64,000 bases of DNA from Pseudomonas sp. 8Z (GCF_902506535.1 NZ_LR733824.1:124001-188000), one strand, 5' to 3'. Counted from the stretch's first letter, positions 47,321-57,413 are shown. Numbers and translations: made by a program. Notes: generated by a model not told the origin, from the letters alone.

Positions 47321-47572
47321 TCAAGCAGGCTTGGGCGCCAGCGCCGGCAGCAGATGCCGACTGATGGCTTCGCGTACGTTTGGTAGCAACGTGGCGCTGC
47401 CGCCAAGCAGCTCTTCCACCAGGCGGCGCAGAGCCACGGCGCGCTCCGCGCTGAGGCCGCTGACGGCCAGTTCGCAGGCCTGCTCGGGCGAAGCGCCCGC
47501 AGGGATGCTAAGGCCCAGCGCCACCAGGCGCTCGCGGAAGTCTTCCTGGTCGATCAGGTCGGCATGCATCAT
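47321..47572 (-). CDS. Small conserved-type protein at the end of the dgc operon
   Basis: The 83-aa product (MMHADLIDQEDFRERLVALG...) is helical, with a PAGASPEQACELAVSGLSAE middle and no signal or cofactor motif. A small gene of this kind at the end of the dgc/etf set is seen in other Pseudomonas (from memory). Function unknown; it may assist the ETF or DgcB. It is the last gene before the terminator. Confidence 0.7.
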   Translation of the reverse strand: MMHADLIDQEDFRERLVALGLSIPAGASPEQACELAVSGLSAERAVALRRLVEELLGGSATLLPNVREAISRHLLPALAPKPA

Positions 47573-47695
47573 GGTCGTGGCTCCTTATGACGAGGCAAGC
47601 GTTTGAAACCCAGGCGAGTCGACAGGGTATCCGGATATTACGCGTTTCCTTCGCACGGCGGTCGGCGCGAAGCCTTGGCTTCGAGCGCCACCCTG

Positions 47696-48469
47696 TTAGC
47701 GTAGGACGCCTTCTTCGATCAGCAGCTTGAAGATAGCTTCCGCGCCGTCTTGTGGCGAGACATCCTTGAGCACCTGGCCGCCACCACCGCTGGCTTTGGC
47801 CGTCGCCGCCTTCATCCGTTCCGCACCAGTCTTGGCCTTGATCACTTTGAGGCGCTTGGGGCGTGGCTTGGCGGGCTGCAGGCTGGCCTCGGCCAGCAAG
47901 GTGTCATCCACCACGGTGACTTCGTGCGCTTCGATCTGCCCGCGACGGGCCGGGCCGAAAGCGCTCTGGCGGGCGACCGGGGCGGCGTTGTCGACGCTGG
48001 CCACGCACGGCAAGCGTACCTTCAGGCGCCGCCGCTGACCGCGTGGCAAGGCCTGCAGCACCTGAGCCACTCCGTTTTCCACCTTTTCCACCTCGGCCAG
48101 GCCGACCACCATCGGCCAGCCCAGGCGTTCGGCGAGCAGGAAGGGCAGCATGCCGGAACCTTCGCCGGTTTCCGCCTGGCTACCGGTGAGCACCAGTTGC
48201 GTGCGGCTGCCTTGCAGATAATCGACCAGCAGCGGCAGAGCGTCGGCGCCTTCCGGTTGTTCCAGTACGTCAAGCTGTTCCAGGCCCATGCCCAGGTAAC
48301 CGCGCAGGGCTTCGGCCTGTGGGTCGCCCGCATGCAGCAGTTGCAGATTGGCCCCGCTCAGGCGCAGGCCGAGTTCGACGGCGCGAGCGTCTTGTTCGGC
48401 GCGGCGTGGGCGGCCGGAGGTGGGGTGGGCGCCGACCGAGACCAGGGCGACGATATTCAGGTCAGTCAT
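47696..48469 (-). CDS. etfB: Electron-transfer flavoprotein beta subunit
   Basis: The ATG at 48469 starts MTDLNIVALVSVGAHPTSG and gives 257 aa. The EtfB pattern is recognisable: GLRLSGANLQLLHAGDPQAE, TGSQAETGEGSGMLPFLLAERLGWP, and a conserved RRLKVRLPCVASVDN strand. It pairs with EtfA to carry electrons from DgcA to DgcB or the membrane. It is divergent from the general fatty-acid ETF sequence, as expected for a dgc-dedicated copy. Confidence 0.88.
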   Translation of the reverse strand: MTDLNIVALVSVGAHPTSGRPRRAEQDARAVELGLRLSGANLQLLHAGDPQAEALRGYLGMGLEQLDVLEQPEGADALPLLVDYLQGSRTQLVLTGSQAETGEGSGMLPFLLAERLGWPMVVGLAEVEKVENGVAQVLQALPRGQRRRLKVRLPCVASVDNAAPVARQSAFGPARRGQIEAHEVTVVDDTLLAEASLQPAKPRPKRLKVIKAKTGAERMKAATAKASGGGGQVLKDVSPQDGAEAIFKLLIEEGVLR

Positions 48470-48486
48470 TTGGGCAACCTCGAACC

Positions 48487-48551
48487 GTGGGAGCGGCTTT
48501 AGCCGCGATATGGCCATACGCGCAATCTGTCGCGGCTGAAGCCCCTCCCAC
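48487..48551. repeat. REP-type hairpin between etfA and etfB
   Basis: GTGGGAGCGGCTTTAGCCGCGA pairs with TCGCGGCTGAAGCCCCTCCCAC around a variable loop. It falls in the 101-bp gap between two genes that would otherwise be adjacent. Confidence 0.7.
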
Positions 48552-48570
48552 GAGGGCGTATTGGTGAGGA

Positions 48571-49800
48571 TTAGGCCGCATCACGCTTTCCTTCCTGACG
48601 CCAGGCAGCGACGCGTTCGATCAGTGCGGCAAGGATTGCCGCCGAATCGCCGATCACCGAGAGATCAGCGCGTTTGATCATGTCGCAGCCAGGATCCATG
48701 TTCACCGCCACCACCTTGTCGCAGGCGCCGATGCCCTGCAGGTGCTGGATGGCGCCGGAAATACCGACGGCCAGGTAGACGCGGGCGGTGACCCAGGTAC
48801 CGGTGGCGCCGACCTGACGGTTGCGCGGCATGAAGCCGTCGTCCACCGCCACGCGCGAGGCGCCTTCGGTGGCGCCGAGGGCAACAGCGGCCTGGTGGAA
48901 CAGCTCCCAGTTCTTCACGCCGTTGCCGCCGGAGAGGATGAACTCGGCTTCGGCCATGGGGATCTGCGCCGGGTCCACGGCCACCGGGCCGAGGTCTTCA
49001 ATGCGTGGCAGGCTGTGGGCGACGTTTTCGGCCAGCTCGATTGTGCGTGCTTCGTGGCGAGTTTCGCTGACCGGGTCGGCGCATTCGGCCGCGGCCAGGA
49101 TCAGGCGTGGCAGGGCGCGCTGGATGTCCTGCTGGCCACTGCCGGCGCGACCGATGGCATGCTCCCCTGCTACTTGCCAGACACGCGTTGCCGGGCGTTC
49201 ACCGAGCTTGGCGGCCAGGCGTCGACCCAGTTCGCCACCACCAGTGCGGCTGTCGGGCAGCAGCCAGTGGCGTGGCGCTAATTGGCTTTCCACAGCGCTT
49301 AGTGCCAGTACACGGGCTTCCGGGGCGTAGCCGTCGAAGGCGTTGCCAGTGATGCGCAGCAGACGGTCGATGCCGGCTGTATCGAAGGTACTTTCCTTGT
49401 CTTCGCCGAAGATTACGGCGACTACAGCACCGCTATCGCCGGCCAGCTTGCGCGCCAGGCCGAGCAGATCCTTGTCGTGGCTGGACAGACGACCGCCGAC
49501 CATATCCGGCACCACGCAGATGTGGAAGGCCGGTTGCTCGACGACGTGCAGCGGCAGTTGCACCTCGACACTGGCGCTGCTGCGTTTGCCGCTGGTGCCC
49601 TGCTGGGCGCCGCTGCGGTCGATACGCTTGAGTCCGGCCGGGCCGATGAAGCCCGCGGCGATGGCATGCGGGTTCTTGCGCATGATGCCGTTGGGCCCCA
49701 TCCAACTGGTTTCGGCCTTTTGCATCGACGCATGCAACGGGTGCAGGCGGTTGCGGGCGATCCACTCGGCGCGTGGGTCGCGGCGGATGATGTCGCTCAT
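48571..49800 (-). CDS. etfA: Electron-transfer flavoprotein alpha subunit
   Basis: The 409-aa protein has the C-terminal FAD domain of EtfA: SGGNGVKNWELFHQAAVALGATEGASR, VGATGTW..ARVYLAVGISGAIQHLQGI and NMDPGCDMIKRADLSVIGD. The N-terminal part is longer than in standard EtfA (about 310 aa), with an extra region including EVQLPLHVVEQPAFHICVVPD. It forms a heterodimer with EtfB and is likely the electron acceptor for dimethylglycine dehydrogenation. Confidence 0.93.
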   Translation of the reverse strand: MSDIIRRDPRAEWIARNRLHPLHASMQKAETSWMGPNGIMRKNPHAIAAGFIGPAGLKRIDRSGAQQGTSGKRSSASVEVQLPLHVVEQPAFHICVVPDMVGGRLSSHDKDLLGLARKLAGDSGAVVAVIFGEDKESTFDTAGIDRLLRITGNAFDGYAPEARVLALSAVESQLAPRHWLLPDSRTGGGELGRRLAAKLGERPATRVWQVAGEHAIGRAGSGQQDIQRALPRLILAAAECADPVSETRHEARTIELAENVAHSLPRIEDLGPVAVDPAQIPMAEAEFILSGGNGVKNWELFHQAAVALGATEGASRVAVDDGFMPRNRQVGATGTWVTARVYLAVGISGAIQHLQGIGACDKVVAVNMDPGCDMIKRADLSVIGDSAAILAALIERVAAWRQEGKRDAA

Positions 49801-49819
49801 TGCAGGGCCTCCAGGCGGT

Positions 49820-49874
49820 GTATAGGGCGGGTGTAACCCGCCGGACAGATGCTGGCGGGTTGCGCCCGCCGTAC
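49820..49874. repeat. Double-hairpin repeat between dgcB and etfA
   Basis: GGCGGGTGTAACCCGCC and GGCGGGTTGCGCCCGCC form two stems within a unit bounded by GTATAGG and GTAC. It belongs to the same hairpin class as 4957-5027. Confidence 0.6.
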
Positions 49875-49888
49875 GTCAGTCGCGTTCA

Positions 49889-51850
49889 TCACTGCGCCTC
49901 CGCCGCTTCGCGCTTGGTATTCGAGCGCTTGGCCGGTCCTTCGCTGGCTTCGATCAGCACGTCTGCCACCAGCTCGGCGATGTCCTTGATCTCCGGGCGC
50001 GGCGCGACCACGCCTTCGAGCATCGCGGTGCATTGCGGACAGCCGACGGCTACCAGTTCGGCACCGGTTTCCTTGATGTCGACCATGCGCATGTCGGGGA
50101 TACGTTGCTTGCCGGGGATGTCGGTGATCGGTGCGCCGCCACCGCCGCCGCAGCAGCGCGACCGGAAGCCCGAGCGTTCCATCTCCTTGACCTCGATACC
50201 GATGGCCTTGAGCACCGCGCGGGGCGCTTCGTACTCGCCGTTGTAGCGGCCGAGGTAGCAGGGATCGTGGTAGGTGACGCTGGCAGCCTTGCTCTGGCCG
50301 AGATTCAGCGAGCCCTTGCGCACCAGCTCTTCGATGAAGGTGCTGTGGTGCAGAACCTGGTAGTTGCCGCCGAGCGCGCCGTATTCGTTCTTCAGCACGT
50401 GGAAGCTGTGCGGATCGCAGCTGACGATGCGCTTGAAGCGGTACTTGGCCAGGGTGGCGATGTTGCGTTTGGCCAGGTTCTGGAAGGTCGCCTCGTCACC
50501 CAGGCGGCGAGCCACGTCGCCGCTGTCGCGTTCTTCCAGGCCGAGTACGGCGAAGTCGACGTCGGCAGCCTTGAGGATCTTCACGAAGGCGCGCAGGGTG
50601 CGCTGGTTGCGCATGTCAAAGGCGCCATCACCGACCCAGAACAGCACGTCGGTCTCTTTCTTGTCCGCCAGCAGCGGCAGGTTCAGGTCGGCGGCCCAGT
50701 TCAGGCGACCGCCCGGGTTGAAGCCGCCCGGGTTGTCGGTGGCGATCAGGTTGTCCAGCACCTCGGCGCCCTTGTTCGGCGTGGCGCCCTTTTCCAGGGT
50801 GAGGTGACGGCGCATGTCGACGATGGCATCGACGTGCTCGATCATCATCGGGCATTCCTCGACGCAGGCACGGCAGGTGGTGCACGACCAGAGGGTCTCG
50901 GCATCCACCAGGGCCTTGCCTTGCAGCGACACGATCGGCTGATGCGGGTCGCCGCTGTGTTCGCCCAGTGGCTTGCCGGGGTAGGGCGAGCCGGCGAAGT
51001 TGGCGTCATTGCCACCGGCCAGGCCGATGACCATGTCCTGGATCAGTTTCTTCGGGTTCAGCGGCTGGCCGGCGGCGAAGGCTGGGCACATGGCCTCGCA
51101 CTTGCCGCACTGCACGCAGGCGTCGAAGCCAAGCAGCTGGTTCCAGGTGAAGTCGGTAGGCTTTTCCACACCCAGCGGCGCTTTCGGGTTGTCCAGATCG
51201 AGGGCTTTCAGGCCGGTGGAGCGACCGCCGCCGAAGCGCTCGGCGCGGCGGTGCCAGGCCAGATGCAGGGCGCCGGCGAAGGCGTGTTTCATCGGCCCGC
51301 CCCAGGTCATGCCGAAGAACAGCTCGGACACGCCCCAGGCCACGCCCACGGTGAGAATCGCCGCCAGCACCCAGCCGCCAAAATCGGCGGGCAGAATCCC
51401 GGCAACGGGAAGCGTGGCGATAAAGAAGCTGCCCGCGAACATCAGCAAGCTCTTGGGCAGGCGCATCCACGGGCCTTTCGACAGGCGCGACGGCGGATCC
51501 AGACGACGCTTGGCGACGAACAGGGCGCCGACGAACATCAGCACCGTGGCGGCCAGCAGGGCGAAACCTAGGATGCGGTTATGCAGGCCGAAACCGTGCA
51601 CGACGATGGCCAGCAGCGCTGCCAGGACGAAGCCACCGGCAGTGGCCACGTGGGTTTTGGACATGTACCTGTCGCGCTCGACCACGTGGTGCAGATCCAC
51701 CAGGTAACGGCGCGGTATCTGCAGCAGGCCGACGATCCAGTCGACCTTGGCCGGTCGGCCGCGACGCCACATGAGAAAGCGCTTGGCCGCGCCGATGACC
51801 GCGAGGGCCAGGGCAGCGAAGAGCAGGATGGGGAGGAGGGTATCGAGCAT
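49889..51850 (-). CDS. dgcB: Dimethylglycine catabolism membrane Fe-S protein DgcB
   Basis: The 653-aa protein has about five N-terminal membrane segments, two [4Fe-4S] motifs (CVQCGKCEAMCP near 243 and CTTCRACVEECP near 320), and C-terminal CCG domains (DPCYLGRYNGEY and SRCCGGGGG near 564). It resembles heterodisulfide-reductase-type electron carriers. With DgcA it demethylates dimethylglycine to sarcosine, passing electrons via ETF to the quinone pool. Downstream of dgcA with a 126-bp gap holding a REP hairpin. Confidence 0.93.
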   Translation of the reverse strand: MLDTLLPILLFAALALAVIGAAKRFLMWRRGRPAKVDWIVGLLQIPRRYLVDLHHVVERDRYMSKTHVATAGGFVLAALLAIVVHGFGLHNRILGFALLAATVLMFVGALFVAKRRLDPPSRLSKGPWMRLPKSLLMFAGSFFIATLPVAGILPADFGGWVLAAILTVGVAWGVSELFFGMTWGGPMKHAFAGALHLAWHRRAERFGGGRSTGLKALDLDNPKAPLGVEKPTDFTWNQLLGFDACVQCGKCEAMCPAFAAGQPLNPKKLIQDMVIGLAGGNDANFAGSPYPGKPLGEHSGDPHQPIVSLQGKALVDAETLWSCTTCRACVEECPMMIEHVDAIVDMRRHLTLEKGATPNKGAEVLDNLIATDNPGGFNPGGRLNWAADLNLPLLADKKETDVLFWVGDGAFDMRNQRTLRAFVKILKAADVDFAVLGLEERDSGDVARRLGDEATFQNLAKRNIATLAKYRFKRIVSCDPHSFHVLKNEYGALGGNYQVLHHSTFIEELVRKGSLNLGQSKAASVTYHDPCYLGRYNGEYEAPRAVLKAIGIEVKEMERSGFRSRCCGGGGGAPITDIPGKQRIPDMRMVDIKETGAELVAVGCPQCTAMLEGVVAPRPEIKDIAELVADVLIEASEGPAKRSNTKREAAEAQ

Positions 51851-51890
51851 GATGGCTCCGGGCGAACTCGTCGAAACGCAGCGCAGTCTC

Positions 51891-51960
51891 GTAGGAGCGG
51901 CTTCAGCCGCGATGTCGCCGGGTCTCCGGGTGACATCGCTTCGCGGCTGACCGCTCCTAC
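51891..51960. repeat. REP-type hairpin between dgcA and dgcB
   Basis: GTAGGAGCGGCTTCAGCCGCGATGTC pairs with GACATCGCTTCGCGGCTGACCGCTCCTAC over most of its length. It is the best-formed REP in the window and stands between two genes of one pathway. Confidence 0.75.
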
Positions 51961-51976
51961 ATGAATCAGGACGCCG

Positions 51977-54037
51977 TCAGAAATCTTTGCACAGGCGCAG
52001 CGCGTCGTAGATCGCCGCGTGCACGTTGCGCTGGGCCACACAGTCGCCGATACGGAACAGCAGGTAGCCGTCGCCCGCCTCGGACAAACAAGGCTGCGGC
52101 TTGATCGCGAACAACGCTTCGACGTCTATCTGGCCCTTGTTGCGCGAGCCGTCCTTGAGTGCGTAGTAGAGGCTTTCGTCCGGGCGCACGCCGTTCTCTA
52201 CCACCACCTGGTCGACCACACGCTCTTCCTTGCCGCCGGTGTATTCGTTCTCCAGTACCGCTACCAGCTTGTCGCCTTCGCGGTAGACCTTCTCCAGCAT
52301 CATGTCACCGGTCATGATGACTTCTTTCGGGTACAGGCTGCGGTAGTAGGTGGGGAAGGTGGTGCCGCCCATGGCTACACCTGGCTTGATGTCGTCGGTG
52401 ACGATCTCCACTTGTGCGCCCTTGTCGGCGAGAAAATCTGCCACCGACATGCCGGTAAATTCGCAGATGGTGTCGTACACCAGCACGTTCTTGCCCGGCG
52501 CGACCTTGCCAGCCAGTACGTCCCAACTGCTCACCACCAGGCCTTCGGCAGCGCCCCAGTGTTCGTTCTGTTCGAGGAAGGAGTGGCCGCCGTTGGCCAG
52601 CAGTACGATGTCCGGGCGCAGGTCGAGAATGGTCGCTTCATCGGCCGGAGTGCTCAGGCGCAGATCGATGCCCAGGCGCGCAAGTTCCAGTTGATACCAG
52701 CGGGTGATGCCGGCGATCTGGTCACGCTGCGGGGCCTTGGCTGCCAGAGTGATCTGGCCGCCCAGTTGTTCCTGCTTCTCGAACAGGGTCACGTCATGGC
52801 CACGCTCGGCGGCGACGCGGGCCGCTTCCATACCGGCGGGGCCGCCACCGACGATGACCACCTTGCGCTTGGGCCCGGTGGTTTTCTCGATGATGTGTGG
52901 CACGCCCATGTATTCACGGCTGGTTGCGGCGTTCTGGATGCACAGCACGTCCAGCCCCTGGTACTGACGGTCGATGCAATAGTTGGCGCCGACGCACTGT
53001 TTGATCTGGTCGATCTGGCCCATCTTGATCTTGGCGATCAGGTGCGGGTCGGCGATGTGCGCGCGGGTCATGCCGACCATGTCCACGTAGCCGCCTTCGA
53101 GGATGCGCGTGGCCTGGTTCGGGTCCTTGATGTTCTGCGCGTGCAGCACTGGCACCTTGACCACTTCCTTGATGCCAGCGGCCAGGTGCAGGAAGGGCTC
53201 CGGCGGGTAGCTCATGTTCGGGATGACGTTGGCCAGGGTGTTGTGGGTATCGCAGCCCGAGCCGACCACGCCGATGAAGTCGAGCATGCCGGTGGCGTCG
53301 TAGTAAGCGGCGATCTGCTTCATGTCCTCATGGGACAGGCCGTCCGGGTGGAATTCGTCGCCGCAGATACGCATGCCGACGCAGAAGTCGTCACCAACCT
53401 CTGCGCGTACGGCCTTGAGCACTTCCAGGCCGAACTTCATGCGGCCCTCGAAAGTGCCGCCCCACTCATCGGTACGCTTGTTCACGCGCGGCGACCAGAA
53501 CTGGTCGATCATGTGCTGGTGCACGGCGGACAGCTCGACGCCGTCCAGGCCGCCTTCCTTGGCGCGACGCGCAGCTTGCGCGTAGTTGCCGATCACGCGC
53601 CAGATTTCCTCGACCTCGATGGTCTTGCAGGTGGCGCGGTGCACCGGCTCGCGCACGCCGGAGGGCGACATCAGGGTCGGCCAGTTGAAACCATCCCAGC
53701 GCGAGCGGCGGCCCATATGGGTAATCTGGATCATGATTTTGGCGCCGTGCTTGTGCATGGCGTCGGCGAGATTCTGAAAGTGCGGGATGATGCGGTCGGT
53801 GGATAGGTTGACCGAGCTCCACCACTCCTGCGGGCTGTCGATGGCGACCACGGACGAACCACCGCAGATGGCCAGGCCGATGCCGCCTTTGGCCTTCTCT
53901 TCGTAGTATTTGACGTAGCGCTCGGTGGTCATGCCGCCGTCGGTGGCGTAGACCTCGGCGTGTGCCGTGCTGAGTACGCGGTTACGGATGGTGAGTTTGC
54001 CGATCTGGATCGGCTGGAACATTGCTTCGAAGGCCAT
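51977..54037 (-). CDS. dgcA: Dimethylglycine catabolism flavoprotein DgcA
   Basis: The 686-aa protein has an old-yellow-enzyme FMN barrel (about 1-370), a four-cysteine Fe-S motif (CVGANYC near 346 plus a Cys near 365) and a C-terminal FAD/NAD(P) domain starting VVIVGGGPAGMEAARVAAERG (about 393). This is the trimethylamine dehydrogenase/2,4-dienoyl-CoA reductase layout, used by DgcA to oxidise dimethylglycine. It is the first large enzyme of the operon after the DUF5943-type gene. Confidence 0.94.
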   Translation of the reverse strand: MAFEAMFQPIQIGKLTIRNRVLSTAHAEVYATDGGMTTERYVKYYEEKAKGGIGLAICGGSSVVAIDSPQEWWSSVNLSTDRIIPHFQNLADAMHKHGAKIMIQITHMGRRSRWDGFNWPTLMSPSGVREPVHRATCKTIEVEEIWRVIGNYAQAARRAKEGGLDGVELSAVHQHMIDQFWSPRVNKRTDEWGGTFEGRMKFGLEVLKAVRAEVGDDFCVGMRICGDEFHPDGLSHEDMKQIAAYYDATGMLDFIGVVGSGCDTHNTLANVIPNMSYPPEPFLHLAAGIKEVVKVPVLHAQNIKDPNQATRILEGGYVDMVGMTRAHIADPHLIAKIKMGQIDQIKQCVGANYCIDRQYQGLDVLCIQNAATSREYMGVPHIIEKTTGPKRKVVIVGGGPAGMEAARVAAERGHDVTLFEKQEQLGGQITLAAKAPQRDQIAGITRWYQLELARLGIDLRLSTPADEATILDLRPDIVLLANGGHSFLEQNEHWGAAEGLVVSSWDVLAGKVAPGKNVLVYDTICEFTGMSVADFLADKGAQVEIVTDDIKPGVAMGGTTFPTYYRSLYPKEVIMTGDMMLEKVYREGDKLVAVLENEYTGGKEERVVDQVVVENGVRPDESLYYALKDGSRNKGQIDVEALFAIKPQPCLSEAGDGYLLFRIGDCVAQRNVHAAIYDALRLCKDF

Positions 54038-54126
54038 GACCTTCTCCTCGAATCGGCGGCTGCGCTCACGGTGCGCGGTATTTTTTCGTGAGGTGGATGG
54101 TGCTGCGCATCCACCTTGGCGTTTGG

Positions 54127-54657
54127 TTAGAGCGGGCGAGTGATGAACAGGCCGTCGTCATGGCCTTCTTCGGAGCCGCTGTACTCCTGCACGGTAACGG
54201 TGCGGATCGGGCTGCCCTTGGCTGCCAGGATCTGGTCGATGGCGCCGGAGAACCAGCCGGTGAACATGTAGTCGACCTTGCGGTTCACTTTGCCGTAGAC
54301 GTAAACGAAGGCCGAATGCTTGAGCTTGACCTCGGCATAGCCGGTTTCCAGATCGAGCTTCTGCGTTTCGAACAGGCCCCAGCCGCGTTGCGACAGGCGC
54401 TTCATGTAGTGCTCGAACACAGCCGCGCCTTCGATGCCGTGGCATTCGGCTTCCTTCTCGCACCAGTGCCAGGCGGATTTGTAGCCGGCCTTGTAGAGAA
54501 TCTCGGCGTATTTTTCGGCGCCGAGGACTTCCTCGATGCCCATGTGGTTGTTGACGAAGAAGTGACGCGGCACGTACAGCATCGGCAAGGCGTCGGTGGT
54601 CCAAACGCCGGTTTCGTCGTCGACCAGGATGGGCATTTCGGGGGCATGGGTGGACAT
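54127..54657 (-). CDS. DUF5943-type protein of the dgc operon (4-vinyl-reductase-like)
   Basis: The ATG at 54657 gives 176 aa starting MSTHAPEMPILVDDETGVW. The C-terminal half (AWHWCEKEAECHGIEGAAVFEHYMKRLSQRGWGLF ... FTGWFSGAIDQILAAKGSP) resembles the V4R/vinyl-reductase small-ligand domain. The gene regularly accompanies dgcAB in Pseudomonas and is thought to be an accessory protein with no proven activity. Followed by dgcA. Confidence 0.8.
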   Translation of the reverse strand: MSTHAPEMPILVDDETGVWTTDALPMLYVPRHFFVNNHMGIEEVLGAEKYAEILYKAGYKSAWHWCEKEAECHGIEGAAVFEHYMKRLSQRGWGLFETQKLDLETGYAEVKLKHSAFVYVYGKVNRKVDYMFTGWFSGAIDQILAAKGSPIRTVTVQEYSGSEEGHDDGLFITRPL

Positions 54658-54682
54658 GTTGGGTAGCTCCTGAGTTTGTGTC

Positions 54683-54757
54683 GTAGGAGTGGCGTCAGCC
54701 GCGAAGCCTCTAGGCATGCGGCCCTTTGGGGCGGATCGCGGCTGAAGCCGCTCCTAC
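54683..54757. repeat. REP-type hairpin between dipeptidase and DUF5943 genes
   Basis: GTAGGAGTGGCGTCAGCCGCGA pairs with TCGCGGCTGAAGCCGCTCCTAC around about 30 nt, including a GCATGC palindrome region. Same class as those at 51891 and 48487. Confidence 0.72.
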
Positions 54758-54777
54758 AAGGATTGGGTTGGGGGGGC

Positions 54778-55755
<978 letters not shown>

Positions 55756-56231
55756 CAGGCTTGTCCCCTAAACGGATGCGCCGAGTCGTATGTCGGCGCT
55801 TTGCCAAGAGCTTATCCCTGGGGGGCTGGGCGACCCGGTACAAAAACGACTGGGGGTTTGCCGAAAGCGTCAAACGGAGGTCGTGAATTGACATGCCGTC
55901 GTCCCGAGCGCTGCAATATGAGCGCAGTGCAATCCGGGGTATTTCGCTGCGTCAATGCTCTGCATGGCATCCGGCCATATCGCCATGCGCTGGCGATGGG
56001 TCGGCTATTGGCAGCGCCGAGAGGCCGGGACGAGCAGGCGCGTTATCGCGACGCTTGCCATGTGGTGTTGGCGCCGATACCTCAGACCAAGGCCAGGCAT
56101 GCTTCGATTTCGCCGAGTAAGCTGAATCGGTTCTGGTGCACCCTCGTCAGAACATTCAGGCGCTGCGTACGGTGCCCCTCGATCATTTGTGGGCGGGGCT
56201 GTGATAGGGCAGCTTCAGGAGTCGCATTGAA
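55756..56231. other. Divergent intergenic of 476 bp
   Basis: This stretch lies between the dipeptidase start and the thioesterase start. It should hold the GbdR-dependent promoter of the dgc operon, but I did not fix a site. Open frames here are interrupted and lack ribosome-binding sites. A 27-codon stretch ending LDHLWAGL before a TGA at about 56202 looks protein-like but is too short to assign. Confidence 0.45.
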
Positions 56232-56708
56232 ATGTGCAACACGCCACGCACGTCCTACCGTACCCTCATTTGCGCTGATTGGGTCGACTACAACGGCCAT
56301 CTACGCGATGCCTTCTACTTGCTGATCTTTAGCCACGCCACCGATGCGCTGATGGACATACTGGGCCTGGATGAAGCTGGGCGTAGCCGCACTGGCCACA
56401 CGCTTTTCACCCTGGAGTGCCACATCAACTTCCTGGCAGAAGTAAAGGAGGCCGAGCAGGTTGAAGTTCGCACCCAATTGCTTGCGCACGATGCCAAGCG
56501 TCTGCATATCCACCACAGTCTGTATCGAGTCGGCAGCGATGCCTGCCTGGCGCAAAGCGAGCAGATGCTGATGAATATAGACAGTGCCGCTGGCCGGGCG
56601 GCACTTTTCGATGCACAGATTGCAGACCGGGTGGCGCAGTTGGCCGCCGAGCAGCAGGACTTGCCGCGCCCAACCTGCGTGGGACGGGTGATTGGTCTGC
56701 GCCGCTAA
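56232..56708 (+). CDS. Hotdog-fold thioesterase (CdhB-like)
   Basis: The 158-aa protein has a 4-hydroxybenzoyl-CoA-thioesterase-type hotdog fold with DWVDYNGHLRDAFYLLIFS near residue 15, the helix that holds the catalytic acidic residue. It resembles CdhB, the betainyl-CoA thioesterase of carnitine catabolism. The carnitine dehydrogenase partner genes are absent beside it, so either they lie elsewhere or the gene has another role. AGGAG lies upstream with long spacing. Confidence 0.75.
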   Translation: MCNTPRTSYRTLICADWVDYNGHLRDAFYLLIFSHATDALMDILGLDEAGRSRTGHTLFTLECHINFLAEVKEAEQVEVRTQLLAHDAKRLHIHHSLYRVGSDACLAQSEQMLMNIDSAAGRAALFDAQIADRVAQLAAEQQDLPRPTCVGRVIGLRR

Positions 56709-56746
56709 CGAGGCTCAGCTTGCGGTTTCAGCGTCTGAGAGGCCGG

Positions 56747-57142
56747 TTACTTGGGTTTGTAGGCGCAATATCCTGGGCGCGGCCCGACCTTGGGGTGATG
56801 GCGGCAGGTGTCCGGGCGTTTCTCGTAAACCGTGCACAGACGCGTCTTGCGATCGAGAAACAGGCAGTCGTTGTTGGACATGCGGGTCAGGGTGAAGATG
56901 CCCGACTTTTGGTTGAAGCGCTCGACGATGCCATCTTTCTGCAGACGTTTGGCGATGTTCTTCGGCGGTTCGCTGCGTTCGAACTCGTCCACCAGCTCCA
57001 GGCGGATCAGATCGTTCAGGCGCACTTCGACGGGCAGGGTGCAGCAACTGGACATGCAGCTATGGCACATGTCGGCGGTGTATTTGGCCCAGGTTTCCAG
57101 GCGGTCGATTTCTGCAGCGGCTATCAGGCGGGGTTTGATCAT
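56747..57142 (-). CDS. YkgJ-family cysteine-cluster protein
   Basis: The 131-aa protein has the YkgJ pattern: CHSCMSSCC (Cys26, 29, 33, 34) and later cysteines in NDCLFLDRKTRLCTVYEKRPDTCRHHP. The family is predicted to bind zinc or an Fe-S centre and has no settled function. It converges with the thioesterase gene. Confidence 0.85.
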   Translation of the reverse strand: MIKPRLIAAAEIDRLETWAKYTADMCHSCMSSCCTLPVEVRLNDLIRLELVDEFERSEPPKNIAKRLQKDGIVERFNQKSGIFTLTRMSNNDCLFLDRKTRLCTVYEKRPDTCRHHPKVGPRPGYCAYKPK

Positions 57143-57413
57143 GGTTGGGCTATAGTGCGGTCTGCGCCGCTGCTGTCACGGGGCGGCGATGATAGCTGGC
57201 GCGCGGCGTTTGTGAAGCACCGGCTGGCGGCTCAGGACACTCAACGCACTCAAACACTGCTGTGGCGAGGTTTTTGCAGTATCTTAATGGCCTTGCGCCA
57301 ATACCCTACTTGAGGTCAGGAAAGCCTTTGCCGAGTTCGATTCGTGTCGCTGCCCATTGCGCTGCCGCAGCGTTCGGTTCGTGCGACTTTTTCTTGCCTG
57401 CCGGGAGCGAAGG

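Noticed and set aside
50033-53806. Long plus-strand frames opposite dgcA and dgcB
   Set aside because: Antisense to motif-rich genes, with no motifs of their own.
56118-56202. Short protein-like tail before the thioesterase as a pseudogene
   Set aside because: Only 27 codons follow an in-frame stop and I could not identify a parent family. It is mentioned as a possibility only.
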